Assembly (NCBI GenBank): GCA_012034865.1
Contig: JAAUOM010000001.1
Location: 62,001-126,000, forward strand
Reading direction: 5' to 3'
DNA: 64,000 nt
Source of the DNA: Acaryochloris sp. CRU_2_0
GTDB lineage: Bacteria > Cyanobacteriota > Cyanobacteriia > Thermosynechococcales > Thermosynechococcaceae
A model generated the notes under the pieces. The model searched no databases. It was given only the letters and a program-made list of their open reading frames with translations, and had not been told where the DNA came from. A program made the translations under genes and the position numbers. Position 1 is the stretch's first letter; the number at the start of each line of letters is the position of its first letter. This document shows, one piece after another, positions 1 to 9,091 of the stretch.

Positions 1-695
1 CTTAACTGCTTTACCCTGGCTCGTGCTGCTTTACCTTCAGCCAAGGTTTGAGAATAAGAGGTTTTCAGGGTATTAATGGTCGTGATTAGTTGCTCCGTTT
101 GATCGGTACTGCTAACTAAACCCGTTTTCTGTTGAAATTGCTTGAGAGTGTTTTGCGATTTTTCCCAACTCTGGCGAGCAGCCTCTAGCTCTTTTTGCCG
201 AAAGGCAGCTTGTTGAGTGGCATCACTATTGCGCAACTGGTTTAAACGTTGCTCAAAGGCACCAATAAAAAGGGTCGCTCGTTGTTGGGCAATCTCTGGG
301 TGATCGCCTTGCACCTGCAAAGAAAGAATCGTCGACTCGCTTTCCGGGGAGACATCAAACAAGCCTTTGTAAGTCTCTAGTTGTGGATATTCACCCTTGT
401 CTGGATCTTGGCTCCAAGCGATTTTGAGGGTTTCGTTGCTGGTTGCGATCGCCCCAAGGATCTTCAGTAAGTTGAGCTGTTGGGAAAACACAACGCCATT
501 GCCGCTGTCTAAATTTCCTAACTTGCCCAAGTCAGTTTGTAGATTGCTGGTGGCATTCGGAACAATGAGCGAAGCGCGAGCGACCCAAACTTGGGGAGTT
601 TGGATCATAGAATAAGCAACAACGGACCAGATTAAAGCATTTAAACCCAGTAGTGGTGCCCAGTGGCGCTTGAGAATTCCCACCTCTTGTTCCAT
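1..695 (-). CDS. Polysaccharide chain-length determinant (Wzz/GumC type), partial
   Basis: The frame is open from an ATG at 695 to the left window edge, so the C-terminus is missing. The product starts with a short cytoplasmic segment and one membrane segment at about residues 12-32 (LLGLNALIWSVVAYSM), followed by a periplasmic part with a long glutamine-rich coiled coil from about residue 130 on. This is the layout of Wzz/GumC proteins, which set chain length during export of exopolysaccharide at the inner membrane. It lies 2 bp behind the glycosyltransferase stop at 698, with GGTGAG before the ATG. An in-frame ATG at 719 is possible but would overlap the upstream gene. Whether a Wzc-type tyrosine kinase domain follows cannot be seen. 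Confidence 0.75.
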   Translation of the reverse strand, partial: MEQEVGILKRHWAPLLGLNALIWSVVAYSMIQTPQVWVARASLIVPNATSNLQTDLGKLGNLDSGNGVVFSQQLNLLKILGAIATSNETLKIAWSQDPDKGEYPQLETYKGLFDVSPESESTILSLQVQGDHPEIAQQRATLFIGAFEQRLNQLRNSDATQQAAFRQKELEAARQSWEKSQNTLKQFQQKTGLVSSTDQTEQLITTINTLKTSYSQTLAEGKAARARVKQL

Positions 696-697
696 AC

Positions 698-1180
698 TCA
701 CCGTGGATAAACCTTGCATAGGTGATCGACTAATTGAGGCCCTTCCAAAGTCGACTCAGACAAAGGCAATGGCACATGGGTAACAACTTGTTCCAACTCT
801 GCTAGGGAAATGCAGTAGGTGACCCCCCATTGAGCCACGGTTTGAGCAAACGTCAGTTGATGGTTATCGATATGCTCTCCATAGGTTGCTAAGCGAGGGA
901 GCAAAACGAATGCTGCACCTCGCTTAATCAGGGTTCGGGTAGATCCTTGACCCGCATGGGAAATGGTCAGTCGGGATTGTTTAACCTTGTCCATGAGAAT
1001 ATCAAAGTTGAGCATGGCTACCGATTCCACCAATGGATTGCTCCTCAAGGCAGCAACATTGCTAGCCCCATACTGAACAAACATTGGCTCATCAATAATC
1101 CCAGTTTTCAAGAGATGATCGAGCCACAGAATGACCCGATCAAATGGAAAAGGACTAGTGCCCAGGGTGACGGTGATCAT
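698..1180 (-). CDS. Alg13/PssE-like glycosyltransferase subunit (C-terminal GT28 half)
   Basis: A 160-residue protein with an N-terminal VTLGTSPFPFDR strand motif and the nucleotide-sugar binding signature SHAGQGST...LLPR...GEHIDNHQ at about residues 93-130, typical of Alg13/PssE (family GT28, UDP-GlcNAc or UDP-GlcA binding half). In this family a split enzyme is normal: the small soluble subunit is held at the membrane by its Alg14/PssD partner, here the gene just upstream with a 4-bp ATGA overlap. Together they probably transfer a sugar to a lipid-linked precursor during exopolysaccharide assembly, which fits the chain-length determinant behind it. The sugar specificity is not visible. Confidence 0.8.
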   Translation of the reverse strand: MITVTLGTSPFPFDRVILWLDHLLKTGIIDEPMFVQYGASNVAALRSNPLVESVAMLNFDILMDKVKQSRLTISHAGQGSTRTLIKRGAAFVLLPRLATYGEHIDNHQLTFAQTVAQWGVTYCISLAELEQVVTHVPLPLSESTLEGPQLVDHLCKVYPR

Positions 1181-1629
1181 GTGACATAGCCTGCAAAAAC
1201 AGCCTTTGGATACTTTTGCGACAATTTAGGCCACTGCACATACAACTCATCACACAAGGGATAAACCAGTTTCCCCGAAAGACTCAGATCATTGCTTCTG
1301 GAGATACTTTCGATATACATAAAGCGGATATCCAAGAACTTTGCCACCAGAGCAAAGCCTACGGCAATGCTTGAGCCAGTCGAGATGATGAGATCTGGCT
1401 GCTCTTTGCGCAAAATGCTGACGACTTGGGGTAAATTTCCCAAAAGTGCGCCTACGTCCCTGGGACCCTGGTAGGGTAACCAGATCACTCTTTCTCCGTC
1501 AGCGCATAGATTCTCCGTATCACTTTTTGGATCCGTAATCCATAGGCGATCGTGCAAAGACCAGAAGGGTTTGAGACTTTGCATCGTGGCAAAATGACCG
1601 CCGGAGGTGGCGGCGAGGAGTAATTTCAT
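1177..1629 (-). CDS. Alg14/PssD-like glycosyltransferase subunit
   Basis: A 150-residue protein starting MKLLLAATSGGHFATM, the SGGH nucleotide-binding loop of Alg14/PssD proteins. These form the membrane-associated N-terminal half of a GT28 glycosyltransferase and recruit the Alg13/PssE half. The C-terminus keeps the family pattern (YVQWPKLSQKYPKAVFAGYV). It overlaps the next gene by 4 bp, which suggests translational coupling and a two-subunit enzyme. It is the first gene visible of a minus-strand exopolysaccharide operon; the promoter must lie in the 509-bp gap on its right. The ATG at 1629 has no strong Shine-Dalgarno sequence. Confidence 0.8.
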   Translation of the reverse strand: MKLLLAATSGGHFATMQSLKPFWSLHDRLWITDPKSDTENLCADGERVIWLPYQGPRDVGALLGNLPQVVSILRKEQPDLIISTGSSIAVGFALVAKFLDIRFMYIESISRSNDLSLSGKLVYPLCDELYVQWPKLSQKYPKAVFAGYVT

Positions 1630-2138
1630 AGAAAAAGGTCACCATCTGTGTTGTATGTGCCTTCTGGGATAAACCCTGAACTCATTTCCCCCAACACAAG
1701 CAGCGTTCTCTGGTTTGGCTTTAATGCCATTACCAGAACCCAGTGAGTAAAACTATAGATGCTAGAAATTAAAGTGGAAGCCTACTAGCCAGACGCGAAA
1801 GGTGTGCGAGGGGCAGATGCTTCCAAACGGCTAATCAAGACATAAAATAAGCTGAAATCACACATTACTGTTGAGTCTGACTAAAGTTCAAACAAATAAG
1901 CAGCTATACCTAGAGTTTCATCTTGTCTCTATATTCAGAGAATGCAAGGCAACTTCAGGTTGTTAACTTTTGTTTGATAAAGAACTATAGCTTACATCAA
2001 CATTGTATTGCACGTTACCACAATATTTTACTTATGTAAAGAAAAAAGATACTGAAAAGTGCTGTTCCTACCGCTACCAGTCGCCCAACCCAGTGGTATC
2101 TTCACCCACTTTCAGTACCACTGCTTGAAGATAGTTTC
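1630..2138. other. 509-bp non-coding gap upstream of the exopolysaccharide genes
   Basis: No convincing gene on either strand. The region is AT-rich, especially 1850-2060, and should hold the promoter of the minus-strand operon that begins at 1629. Near 2091-2128 a small inverted repeat (AGTGGTA...TACCACT when read on the minus strand) follows the stop of the penicillin-binding protein gene and may slow or stop its transcription, but there is no T-run directly behind it. Confidence 0.5.
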
Positions 2139-4382
2139 CTAATTGACCACCTTATTCATATAGTCTCCCCAAAGGTTGGCCGCTTGAGCACTACTACCGG
2201 AGGTGGGGCTATTGTCATCGTTTCCCAACCAGATGCTGGTCAATAAATTGCGACTTGGAACATAGCCTACAAACCACAAGTCTCGACCTGAATTGGTTGT
2301 CCCCGTTTTGCCCGCTGCCCCTTGGCTAATGGCAGCCCCGCGTCCGGTTCCCGACTGCACCACCTGGGTCATCATCTCTTGCATGACCCCAGCTACGCTG
2401 GGATCAAGGACTTGGGAACTGGGGGTTTGGCTATGGTCATAAATCACTCGGCAGGTGGCAATGGAACGAGCATCTTTACAATCCCCCGCATCTAGAACTT
2501 GGCGAATCGCCAGGGGCAGTTTGCGACGCCCCCCATTAGCCACCACCGCATAGGCCCGCGTCAGTTCCAACGGTGATACTTCACTTTGCCCCAATACTAA
2601 AGCCGGAACCGCTTGCAATCGAGATGTAATCCCTAACTTGCGGGCGGTAGCAATCACCCTAGGCAGGCCGACATCTTGGGCGACTCGTACGGCGATCACA
2701 TTCTCTGAAAGGGCAAATCCACGAAACATATCCAGATCGCCACTGCCGCCATTCCGGCAGCCGCTAAAGGTTTGACCTTGCCAGGTTAACGGTGCACAAG
2801 CATAGGTTTTATTGGGGGAAATATTGGCATCCACCGCAGCAGTATACCCAAACAACTTAAACGTTGATCCGGGCTGACGCAAGGCTTGGGTGGCGCGATT
2901 GAACTGACTTTTGCTGTAGTCTGTCCCGCCAACTAAGGCCATAATTTCCCCAGCTTGATAGTCCAGCGTGATCAAGGCTCCTTGGGAGTACCCAAAGGTC
3001 GATCCGCTAGTGGCAACGGAGTCACTCAGGGTTTCTTCCGCCGTAGTTTGCAGGGCTAAATCTAAATTCGTGGTGACAATAAAATTCCCTTCCTGAGCTA
3101 AGCTAGACCCTAATAACTCCTCTAGCTCAGCAAACACATAACTGTAGTAATAGGGAGCCTTAATACTTTGCAGTTCTTCACGGGCTTTAGGACTGAGGTC
3201 GATGCGAGAGCGTCGGGTTCGGTCGGCGTCGGTCTGGCTAATGCGACCCTGCTGAGCCATGCGGGTAATGACTCGATTGCGATATTCTAAGGCCGCATTA
3301 TAGTCTTGGACTGGATTAAAGGCATTGGGAGCGGGCAAAATCCCCACCAGGGTAGCCGATTCAGCAATGCTCAAATTTTTGGCGGGCTTGTCAAAATAAA
3401 AGCGGGCGGCATCTTCAAAACCATTGGCATAAATACCCAGATAGACCTTATTCAGATAGGTGAGCAGGAGAAAGTCTTTGCTATAGTAGGTTTCCAGCTT
3501 CAGGGCCACCACAGCTTCTCGAAATTTGCGATCGAGGCTATCTTCACTGCCGACATAACCGCGAAACAGGCTACGCGCCAACTGTTGGGTCAGGGTACTG
3601 CCCCCCTCTCTGAGGGTGCCACCCCTGAGGTTGGTGACAGCGGCTCTAGCAAGGCCAATGGGATCTACCCCCATATGCCAGTAGAAGCGGCTATCTTCAG
3701 AAGCCAGTAAGGCATCCACGATATGGGGTGAAAAGTCGGAGAGTTTCTTGACTTCGGCATGAACTGTCTCTCGCCGCCGAGCTAGGGGAGTTTGATCCCG
3801 AGCCAGGACAACGATAGGGCCTTGATTCGTGGTGGGCAGGGGTTTAACTGTAAATTTTTGCCACTCGATCGCCACGAATACCAAGGTGATACCAACCACG
3901 CCAGCAGTGCCGTATAAAAGATAACGGATGCCCCGCACATACCAAGGGGGTGGGTCGATATATTGGACGTTCACTGCAGCTTCTAAAGCCGCAGGTCCTA
4001 AGGTGAGCACGTCCTTGTGGCGGAGCAGATGAGACTCTACCCGACGTTTTTTACGGAAAACACCATTGGTGGATTGCTCATCCCGGATCACAAATAAATT
4101 ACGGCGTTTTGGATCCCGTTGAACAGAAGCATGAACTTGGCTAACAATGGGATTGCGAATAACGATGTCGCAGGTGCGCGCACTTCGCCCCAGAATATAG
4201 CGATCGCTAATTAAGGAATACACCTGAGGTTCACTGTCCCCAGAATGGATTTTCAGCTCTGGTACACGGGCATTGCGTTTGAGGGTGAGTTTGGAGAAAT
4301 CGGCTTTGGCTTGAATGGTGCGAACCACCTGCGTCACATTGCTAAGGAAGGTCTTAGACGGCGAGGGTTTAGGAGAAGTCAT
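2139..4382 (-). CDS. FHA-domain class A penicillin-binding protein (transglycosylase/transpeptidase)
   Basis: A 747-residue bifunctional peptidoglycan synthase with an unusual front end. Residues about 58-130 are an FHA phosphothreonine-binding domain (GRS at 65-67, SQVH at 81-84, N106). A single membrane segment follows at about 150-172, then a GT51 glycan polymerase (SEDSRFYWHMGVD with catalytic Glu229; GGSTLTQQ near 260) and a transpeptidase with GSTFK (Ser506, Lys509), SEN at 559-561 and KTGTT near 667. All catalytic motifs are present. I chose the ATG at 4382 (MTSPKP) over one five codons upstream. The FHA part would sit in the cytoplasm, so activity or placement may respond to a Ser/Thr kinase; this is inference. 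It is divergent from the ABC exporter. Confidence 0.9.
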   Translation of the reverse strand: MTSPKPSPSKTFLSNVTQVVRTIQAKADFSKLTLKRNARVPELKIHSGDSEPQVYSLISDRYILGRSARTCDIVIRNPIVSQVHASVQRDPKRRNLFVIRDEQSTNGVFRKKRRVESHLLRHKDVLTLGPAALEAAVNVQYIDPPPWYVRGIRYLLYGTAGVVGITLVFVAIEWQKFTVKPLPTTNQGPIVVLARDQTPLARRRETVHAEVKKLSDFSPHIVDALLASEDSRFYWHMGVDPIGLARAAVTNLRGGTLREGGSTLTQQLARSLFRGYVGSEDSLDRKFREAVVALKLETYYSKDFLLLTYLNKVYLGIYANGFEDAARFYFDKPAKNLSIAESATLVGILPAPNAFNPVQDYNAALEYRNRVITRMAQQGRISQTDADRTRRSRIDLSPKAREELQSIKAPYYYSYVFAELEELLGSSLAQEGNFIVTTNLDLALQTTAEETLSDSVATSGSTFGYSQGALITLDYQAGEIMALVGGTDYSKSQFNRATQALRQPGSTFKLFGYTAAVDANISPNKTYACAPLTWQGQTFSGCRNGGSGDLDMFRGFALSENVIAVRVAQDVGLPRVIATARKLGITSRLQAVPALVLGQSEVSPLELTRAYAVVANGGRRKLPLAIRQVLDAGDCKDARSIATCRVIYDHSQTPSSQVLDPSVAGVMQEMMTQVVQSGTGRGAAISQGAAGKTGTTNSGRDLWFVGYVPSRNLLTSIWLGNDDNSPTSGSSAQAANLWGDYMNKVVN

Positions 4383-4560
4383 ATCTATCAATCTCAATCG
4401 TCAATTGTGAGGACGAGCAGAGTGCTGATCAGCTCAAATCTGGCAGAGAAGTCATGCAGGGGTTCTATGTTTGATTTTACAAGCTCTGTCTGACTACACA
4501 GAAGCGACAGGATGTGCTTCTATCCTACTGGGTGCTGGCTTGTTGATGTTGTTGCCAGGA

Positions 4561-6294
4561 ATGAACTTATCAATTGTGAACTTTCGATTTTCCTATGTTG
4601 TCCTGTTGTCGGATGTGATTGCCCACTGGCGATCGCTCCTGTTAGCTCTCATCTGTACCTTAATGTACGTGTTGTCCATGCCCATGCTTGCGGTTCTCAT
4701 CGGCCAAGCCGCGCAATATGTAGGAGAGCAAAATTTACAGGCCCTGGTGCAGTTGCCGATGGGGGTTTCCCTCTTTTTTGGGATTAGGGGACTGTTTGAA
4801 TATGGCCAGGATGTTTTGATGGCTCAGGTGGCCTTTAACATTACGCTCAAACTGCGGCATAAAGTCTATAACCACCTTCAGCAGATTGATTTATCCTATT
4901 TTCAGCGTTCCGCAACGGGAGACCTGACCTATTGCCTGACGGAAGATATTGATCGCATTGGTGAAATTTTGAATCAACTGTTTCATCAATCCTTACCTTG
5001 TATCTTGCAGTTGCTTGCTGTCGTCGCCTACATGATCTATCTCAATTGGCCCTTAACCCTGGCCTCTCTGGTGTTAGCACCCCTAGTGGGAGGGGTGATC
5101 GGTTGGTTTGGCGAACGCCTGCTCGTTTTTGCCCGCCACCGCCAAAGGCAAGTTTCCACCCTGGCGGCCTTACTCACGGAAACCTTTAGCAATATGGAGC
5201 TGGTTAAATCCTATGGTGCTGAGGACTATGAAGTGGCACGATTTATGGAGGTTGCCCAGCAAAACCGCAATGCCACCTTTGCGGTAGAGCGGGTCAAGGC
5301 CATTCAATATCCGATGGTCGGCATTTTAGAAGCGATCGCAGTTTCCCTCCTCTTGCTTTTAGGGGGTTGGCAGATTAGCCGGGGCCAATTAACTGCCCCG
5401 CAGTTCATTAGTTTTGTCACTGCTGCGGTCTTGCTCATCGACCCCATTAACCTGATCACCGAGAATTACAACAAATTCAAGCAAGGCCAAGCCTCTATGG
5501 ATCGAGTTCTGGCGTTGCTGTGCCTACAACCGCAAGAGCGTGATCCCGTGCAGGCAACTTCCCTAATTTCGGTACAAGGCTATCTGGAGGTGGAGCAAAT
5601 TAACTTTGCCTATCAGCCGGATCAACCTGTTTTAGAGAACTTGAGTTTGCAAGTGCATCCCGGCGAAGTGGTTGCCTTGGTAGGTGCCTCTGGGTCGGGG
5701 AAATCCACCTTAGCCCATCTGCTCCTGCGCCTTTACAAACCCCAATCCGGCAAAATTTTGCTAGATGGCGTGGATATTCAAACCGTGACGCGCCAGAGTC
5801 TCTGTCAACAGATTGGCATCGTTCCCCAACGAACCCAGCTCTTTGCGGGTACGATTGCCCAAAACATTGCCTATGGTCATCGCAATTTTGATCTGGGCAA
5901 AGTCGAAGCAGCCGCAGAGGCGGCCAATGCCCTAGGGTTTATTCACCAACTGCCCGCAGGTTTACAGACCTATTTAGGGGAGCAAGGCACAACCCTATCT
6001 GGGGGGCAACGACAAAGGCTGGCGATCGCCCGCGCTGTCTTCCATAACCCTCGGATTTTAATTTTGGATGAAGCCACCTCTGCCCTGGATGCCGAATCAG
6101 AAGCTTTGGTACAAGAAGCGTTGCAGCAGTTAATGTGCGATCGCACAGTGATCATCATTGCCCATCGCCCTACCACCCTTCGACACGCCGATCGGATTCT
6201 AGTAATGGTAAACGGGGGCTTGATCACAGCAGGCACCCATCAACCCCCAATCCCTTTTCAGCAAAGCTACAAAATGTTACACCCCAAGCCTTGA
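4561..6294 (+). CDS. ABC exporter, fused permease and ATPase
   Basis: About 577 residues from the ATG at 4561; an in-frame start at 4471 would add 30 residues that look unlike the family. The N-terminal half carries about six membrane segments of the ABC type I exporter fold. The C-terminal ATPase has Walker A (GASGSGKST), signature LSGGQ, Walker B (ILILDEATSALD) and the switch His (IIIAHRPTT). Such half-transporters act as homodimers in the plasma membrane exporting lipids, peptides or drugs; the substrate is not evident. It stands alone between the FHA-PBP gene and the DUF2997 trio. AGGA directly precedes the ATG, which is rather close for a ribosome site, so the start is uncertain. Confidence 0.85.
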   Translation: MNLSIVNFRFSYVVLLSDVIAHWRSLLLALICTLMYVLSMPMLAVLIGQAAQYVGEQNLQALVQLPMGVSLFFGIRGLFEYGQDVLMAQVAFNITLKLRHKVYNHLQQIDLSYFQRSATGDLTYCLTEDIDRIGEILNQLFHQSLPCILQLLAVVAYMIYLNWPLTLASLVLAPLVGGVIGWFGERLLVFARHRQRQVSTLAALLTETFSNMELVKSYGAEDYEVARFMEVAQQNRNATFAVERVKAIQYPMVGILEAIAVSLLLLLGGWQISRGQLTAPQFISFVTAAVLLIDPINLITENYNKFKQGQASMDRVLALLCLQPQERDPVQATSLISVQGYLEVEQINFAYQPDQPVLENLSLQVHPGEVVALVGASGSGKSTLAHLLLRLYKPQSGKILLDGVDIQTVTRQSLCQQIGIVPQRTQLFAGTIAQNIAYGHRNFDLGKVEAAAEAANALGFIHQLPAGLQTYLGEQGTTLSGGQRQRLAIARAVFHNPRILILDEATSALDAESEALVQEALQQLMCDRTVIIIAHRPTTLRHADRILVMVNGGLITAGTHQPPIPFQQSYKMLHPKP

Positions 6295-6371
6295 CGCAGA
6301 TTTAGTATTCAGAGAAACTAAATCCTAACTCCAAAAGTGCTTACTCTCACAAGCAAAAACTTTTGTTACAA

Positions 6372-6400
6372 TTGACCCTAAATTAACAACGCTTTATTAC
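6372..6400 (+). promoter_or_regulatory. Sigma70-type promoter for the DUF2997-ycf35-ferredoxin genes
   Basis: TTGACC at 6372-6377, a 17-bp spacer, and TATTAC at 6395-6400, about 80 bp before the ATG at 6481. Both boxes are close to consensus and the surroundings are AT-rich. Found by eye. Confidence 0.5.
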
Positions 6401-6480
6401 AAAAAATTATATTAGTATCAGTGCTAATTACTGACGCTGCACTTTCCCCGCTCACATCGTTGTTTGGTGGTGCATATAAC

Positions 6481-6696
6481 ATGGAAACCCTTGAGTTTGT
6501 CATTTATCCCGATGGTCGGGTGCAAGAGATGGTAACGGGAATAATTGGGTCTTCCTGTTCAGAAGTCACGGCTGCCATCGAAGCCCAACTGGGTCAAGTC
6601 GTCACTCACCGACCCACCTCAGAATTTTTCACTCAGCCAGTTACTGTGCAACAAGCAGCTATAGCTGCTACTCAAGTTGGCCATAGCCAATGGTAA
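6481..6696 (+). CDS. DUF2997 family small protein
   Basis: A 71-residue protein from the ATG at 6481 (METLEFVIYPDGRV); the frame is open 20 codons further upstream, but the family begins at METLEF. It has the compact DUF2997 pattern: a β-hairpin, then GSSCSEVTAAIEAQLG, which is predicted helical. The function is unknown. In cyanobacteria this gene commonly sits with ycf35 and a ferredoxin-like gene, as it does here, so a shared role with an iron-sulfur or plastid-conserved process is likely (inference). No membrane segment or signal peptide is seen. The last 20 residues are low in complexity and weakly conserved. Confidence 0.8.
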   Translation: METLEFVIYPDGRVQEMVTGIIGSSCSEVTAAIEAQLGQVVTHRPTSEFFTQPVTVQQAAIAATQVGHSQW

Positions 6697-6776
6697 ATGT
6701 CCTGTCTTAGTCTATATCCCAATTGGCCAAGACACTGTCCCTATTGTCCACTCAATTATGGAATCAATACGTCACT

Positions 6777-7163
6777 ATGTCTCATTTCAGCCAAATCAAA
6801 ACTCAAATCCGTAATCTACCTGCCCTCAAGTCTGCCTTATACGACTTAGGTTTAGATTGGAAAGCAGGCCCTCAACCCATTCGCGGTTACCAAGGTCAAA
6901 ACCAAACGGCTGAGGTCGTTATTGAGCAAGACAATGGCTATGACATTGGCTTTAGCTGGAACGACCAAGAGTATGAGCTGGTTGCGGATATGGATTTTTG
7001 GCAGCAGGCTTGGTCCGTGGATCGCTTCTTAGAGCAGGTTACTCAGCGCTACGCCTATCACACCGTAGTGAATACCACCGTGGAGCAAGGTTTCCAAGTC
7101 TCCGAGGAAGTTAAAAATACAGACGGTTCTATTCGATTGGTGGTTCAGCGCTGGAATGCGTAA
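6777..7163 (+). CDS. ycf35: Ycf35 / DUF1257 family protein
   Basis: A 128-residue soluble protein starting MSHFSQIKTQIRN, the hallmark start of Ycf35 (DUF1257), a family conserved in cyanobacteria and in plastid genomes of red algae. The conserved core LGLDW...RGYQGQNQTAEVVI and DIGFSWN is present. The biochemical function is unknown. It lies 80 bp after the DUF2997 gene and its stop overlaps the ATG of the ferredoxin gene (TAATG), so the last two genes are translationally coupled. A TTG 18 codons upstream is in frame but unlikely to be the start. Confidence 0.88.
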   Translation: MSHFSQIKTQIRNLPALKSALYDLGLDWKAGPQPIRGYQGQNQTAEVVIEQDNGYDIGFSWNDQEYELVADMDFWQQAWSVDRFLEQVTQRYAYHTVVNTTVEQGFQVSEEVKNTDGSIRLVVQRWNA

Positions 7164-7687
7164 TGACTGATTTCAAGTTGGGTGAACAACAAGCCCCTGA
7201 AACACGCCCTCAGGTTAGTGAAGCTCCTCCCTCAATCCCAAATCCTCGTTCGGGTTTAGAGCCAGAATTAGGCGGTGGCCTGCGCACGGCTCCAGAACGA
7301 ACGGGCTTAGAACCGGAATTGGGGGGTGTGGTTCGGCAAAAAGGGGTGTATGTGGACGAGCCGACCTGCATTGGTTGTAAGCATTGTGCCCATGTCGCTC
7401 GCAACACGTTTTACATCGAACCCGGTTATGGTCGCTCTCGTGTTTTCCGCCAAGATGGTGACTCGTTTGAGGTGGTGCAAGAAGCGATTGATACCTGCCC
7501 TGTAGATTGTATTCACTGGGTTGATTACACCCAAATCCAACAGCTAGAAGAGGAGCGCAAATACCAACAGGTGAATATTCTCGGATCCCAGGTTCCTGTC
7601 ACCTACACCAAGCGCACCGCTGCCAAGCGGCGTAAAAAGCCTCGTCCTCTCTCTTCAGAAGCTCCAAAACTTGAGCCTAGATCTTAG
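7163..7687 (+). CDS. Cyanobacterial 4Fe-4S ferredoxin-like protein with GLEPELGG repeats
   Basis: A 174-residue protein. The core has one cluster motif, C69-x2-C72-x2-C75 plus C112-Pro (TCIGCKHCAHV and TCPVDC), so a single 4Fe-4S cluster is expected. Before it are two copies of GLEPELGG at about residues 31-38 and 48-55, separated by a short linker, and a basic tail (KRTAAKRRKKPRP) follows. It probably serves as an electron carrier or cluster donor in the cytoplasm or at the thylakoid. The start overlaps the ycf35 stop by one base. The repeat segment is proline- and glutamate-rich and is probably a docking linker; no function is known to me. Confidence 0.85.
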   Translation: MTDFKLGEQQAPETRPQVSEAPPSIPNPRSGLEPELGGGLRTAPERTGLEPELGGVVRQKGVYVDEPTCIGCKHCAHVARNTFYIEPGYGRSRVFRQDGDSFEVVQEAIDTCPVDCIHWVDYTQIQQLEEERKYQQVNILGSQVPVTYTKRTAAKRRKKPRPLSSEAPKLEPRS

Positions 7688-7795
7688 CAGCAACTATATT
7701 GCACTTCCCATAAAGATTAAAATTTAAGGCTTTTGCCTTTTTACCTCCGCCCAGCGGTACTAGCATGAGCTGTTCTGTAAGGTTTCTTTAAGCGT

Positions 7796-9091
7796 TTGTC
7801 TTCTTCTACGGTGTTTGCTTCCCTGATTGGGCGGTATGAGCGTTTTGGGATCCATTTGGGTCTAGAGCGGGTTCAAAGTCTCTTAGATCTCTTGGGGCAG
7901 CCTCATCGACGAGTACCAGTTATTCATGTCGCTGGTACTAATGGCAAGGGATCCGTTTGTGCTTATCTCTCTTCTGTCTTGACGATGGCGGGGTATCGTG
8001 TGGGGCGCTATACTTCTCCTCACCTCACGGATTGGACAGAGCGAATTTGCATCAATGAGCAGCCCATTGATGCTGCCACCCTGACCCAACACTTACTTGA
8101 TCTAGAAGCGATACTTGCTTCCACGCAAGGCGTGCCAACTCAGTTTGAGGTGTTGACGGCTTTGACATGGCAATACTTTGCCCAACAGCAAGTCGATATT
8201 GCTGTGATTGAAGTCGGTTTAGGGGGGCGCTTAGATGCCACCAATGTCTGTGATCAGCCTTTGGTGAGTGTGATTACCTCGATTAGCCGTGATCATTGGC
8301 AGCGCTTAGGACCGACGTTGGCCGATATTGCCCAGGAAAAAGCCGGGGTGTGTAAACCCCATTGTCCAGTTGTGGTGGGTCCCTTGCCCCCAGAAGCAAA
8401 GGCTGTGGTCCAAGCTAAAATTGAGGAACTCCAGTGTCCAGCTCAATGGACTCAACCTGCCCGCCGCGTCGATAGACCTGCCATGGCTACAGCAGGTTTA
8501 TCCCTAGATTGGGCAGCCGCAGAGGGGCTGGTATTTCCCCTGCATTTATTAGGAGAGATGCAACTAACCAATGGGGCGGTGGCGATCGCAGTTCTCCAAA
8601 CTTTGCGCAGCCAGGGCTGGCAGATCTCCGATGCCGCCATCCAGCAGGGTATGGCTAATACGCATTGGCCGGGGCGACTGCAATGGGTACACTGGCAACA
8701 ACAACCCCTCTTAATTGATGGAGCCCATAACGCGGCAGCGGCGTTGGCATTGCGGCAATACGTTGACAGTCTGCAACCTTCTAGGGTGCATTGGTTGATG
8801 GGGATGTTATCCAGCAAAGATCATGGCGATATTTTGCGGATAGTGTTGCGATCAGGGGATACCTTGTCCTTAATGCCTGTCCCCGATCATAGCAGTGCAG
8901 ATGAGCGAACCTTAGCAAAGCTGGCCAGGACGATTTGCCCCGGCTTAGCCCGCTGTCAGTGTTTTCCTAGCCTAGCGTTGGCTTTAGAGGATGCTGTGAC
9001 TCTGAGTGAACAGCCAGCACCACTCAGGGTATTGTGTGGCTCTTTGTACCTCGTTGGCCAATACCTGAAAACCTATCCCCCCACTGTTTGA
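7796..9091 (+). CDS. folC: Folylpolyglutamate synthase / dihydrofolate synthase
   Basis: A 431-residue ATP-dependent ligase adding glutamate to dihydropteroate or folate. It shows the Mur-ligase/FolC P-loop HVAGTNGKGS at about residues 44-53, the conserved TSPHL after it, the central IEVGLGGRLDATN, and the C-terminal DGAHN motif. Length is normal for the family. The start is a TTG at 7796 because no ATG lies in a suitable place; the family start (FASLIGRYERFG) supports it within a few residues. The 3' end overlaps the convergent solute-binding protein gene by 19 bp. Confidence 0.92.
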   Translation: MSSSTVFASLIGRYERFGIHLGLERVQSLLDLLGQPHRRVPVIHVAGTNGKGSVCAYLSSVLTMAGYRVGRYTSPHLTDWTERICINEQPIDAATLTQHLLDLEAILASTQGVPTQFEVLTALTWQYFAQQQVDIAVIEVGLGGRLDATNVCDQPLVSVITSISRDHWQRLGPTLADIAQEKAGVCKPHCPVVVGPLPPEAKAVVQAKIEELQCPAQWTQPARRVDRPAMATAGLSLDWAAAEGLVFPLHLLGEMQLTNGAVAIAVLQTLRSQGWQISDAAIQQGMANTHWPGRLQWVHWQQQPLLIDGAHNAAAALALRQYVDSLQPSRVHWLMGMLSSKDHGDILRIVLRSGDTLSLMPVPDHSSADERTLAKLARTICPGLARCQCFPSLALALEDAVTLSEQPAPLRVLCGSLYLVGQYLKTYPPTV

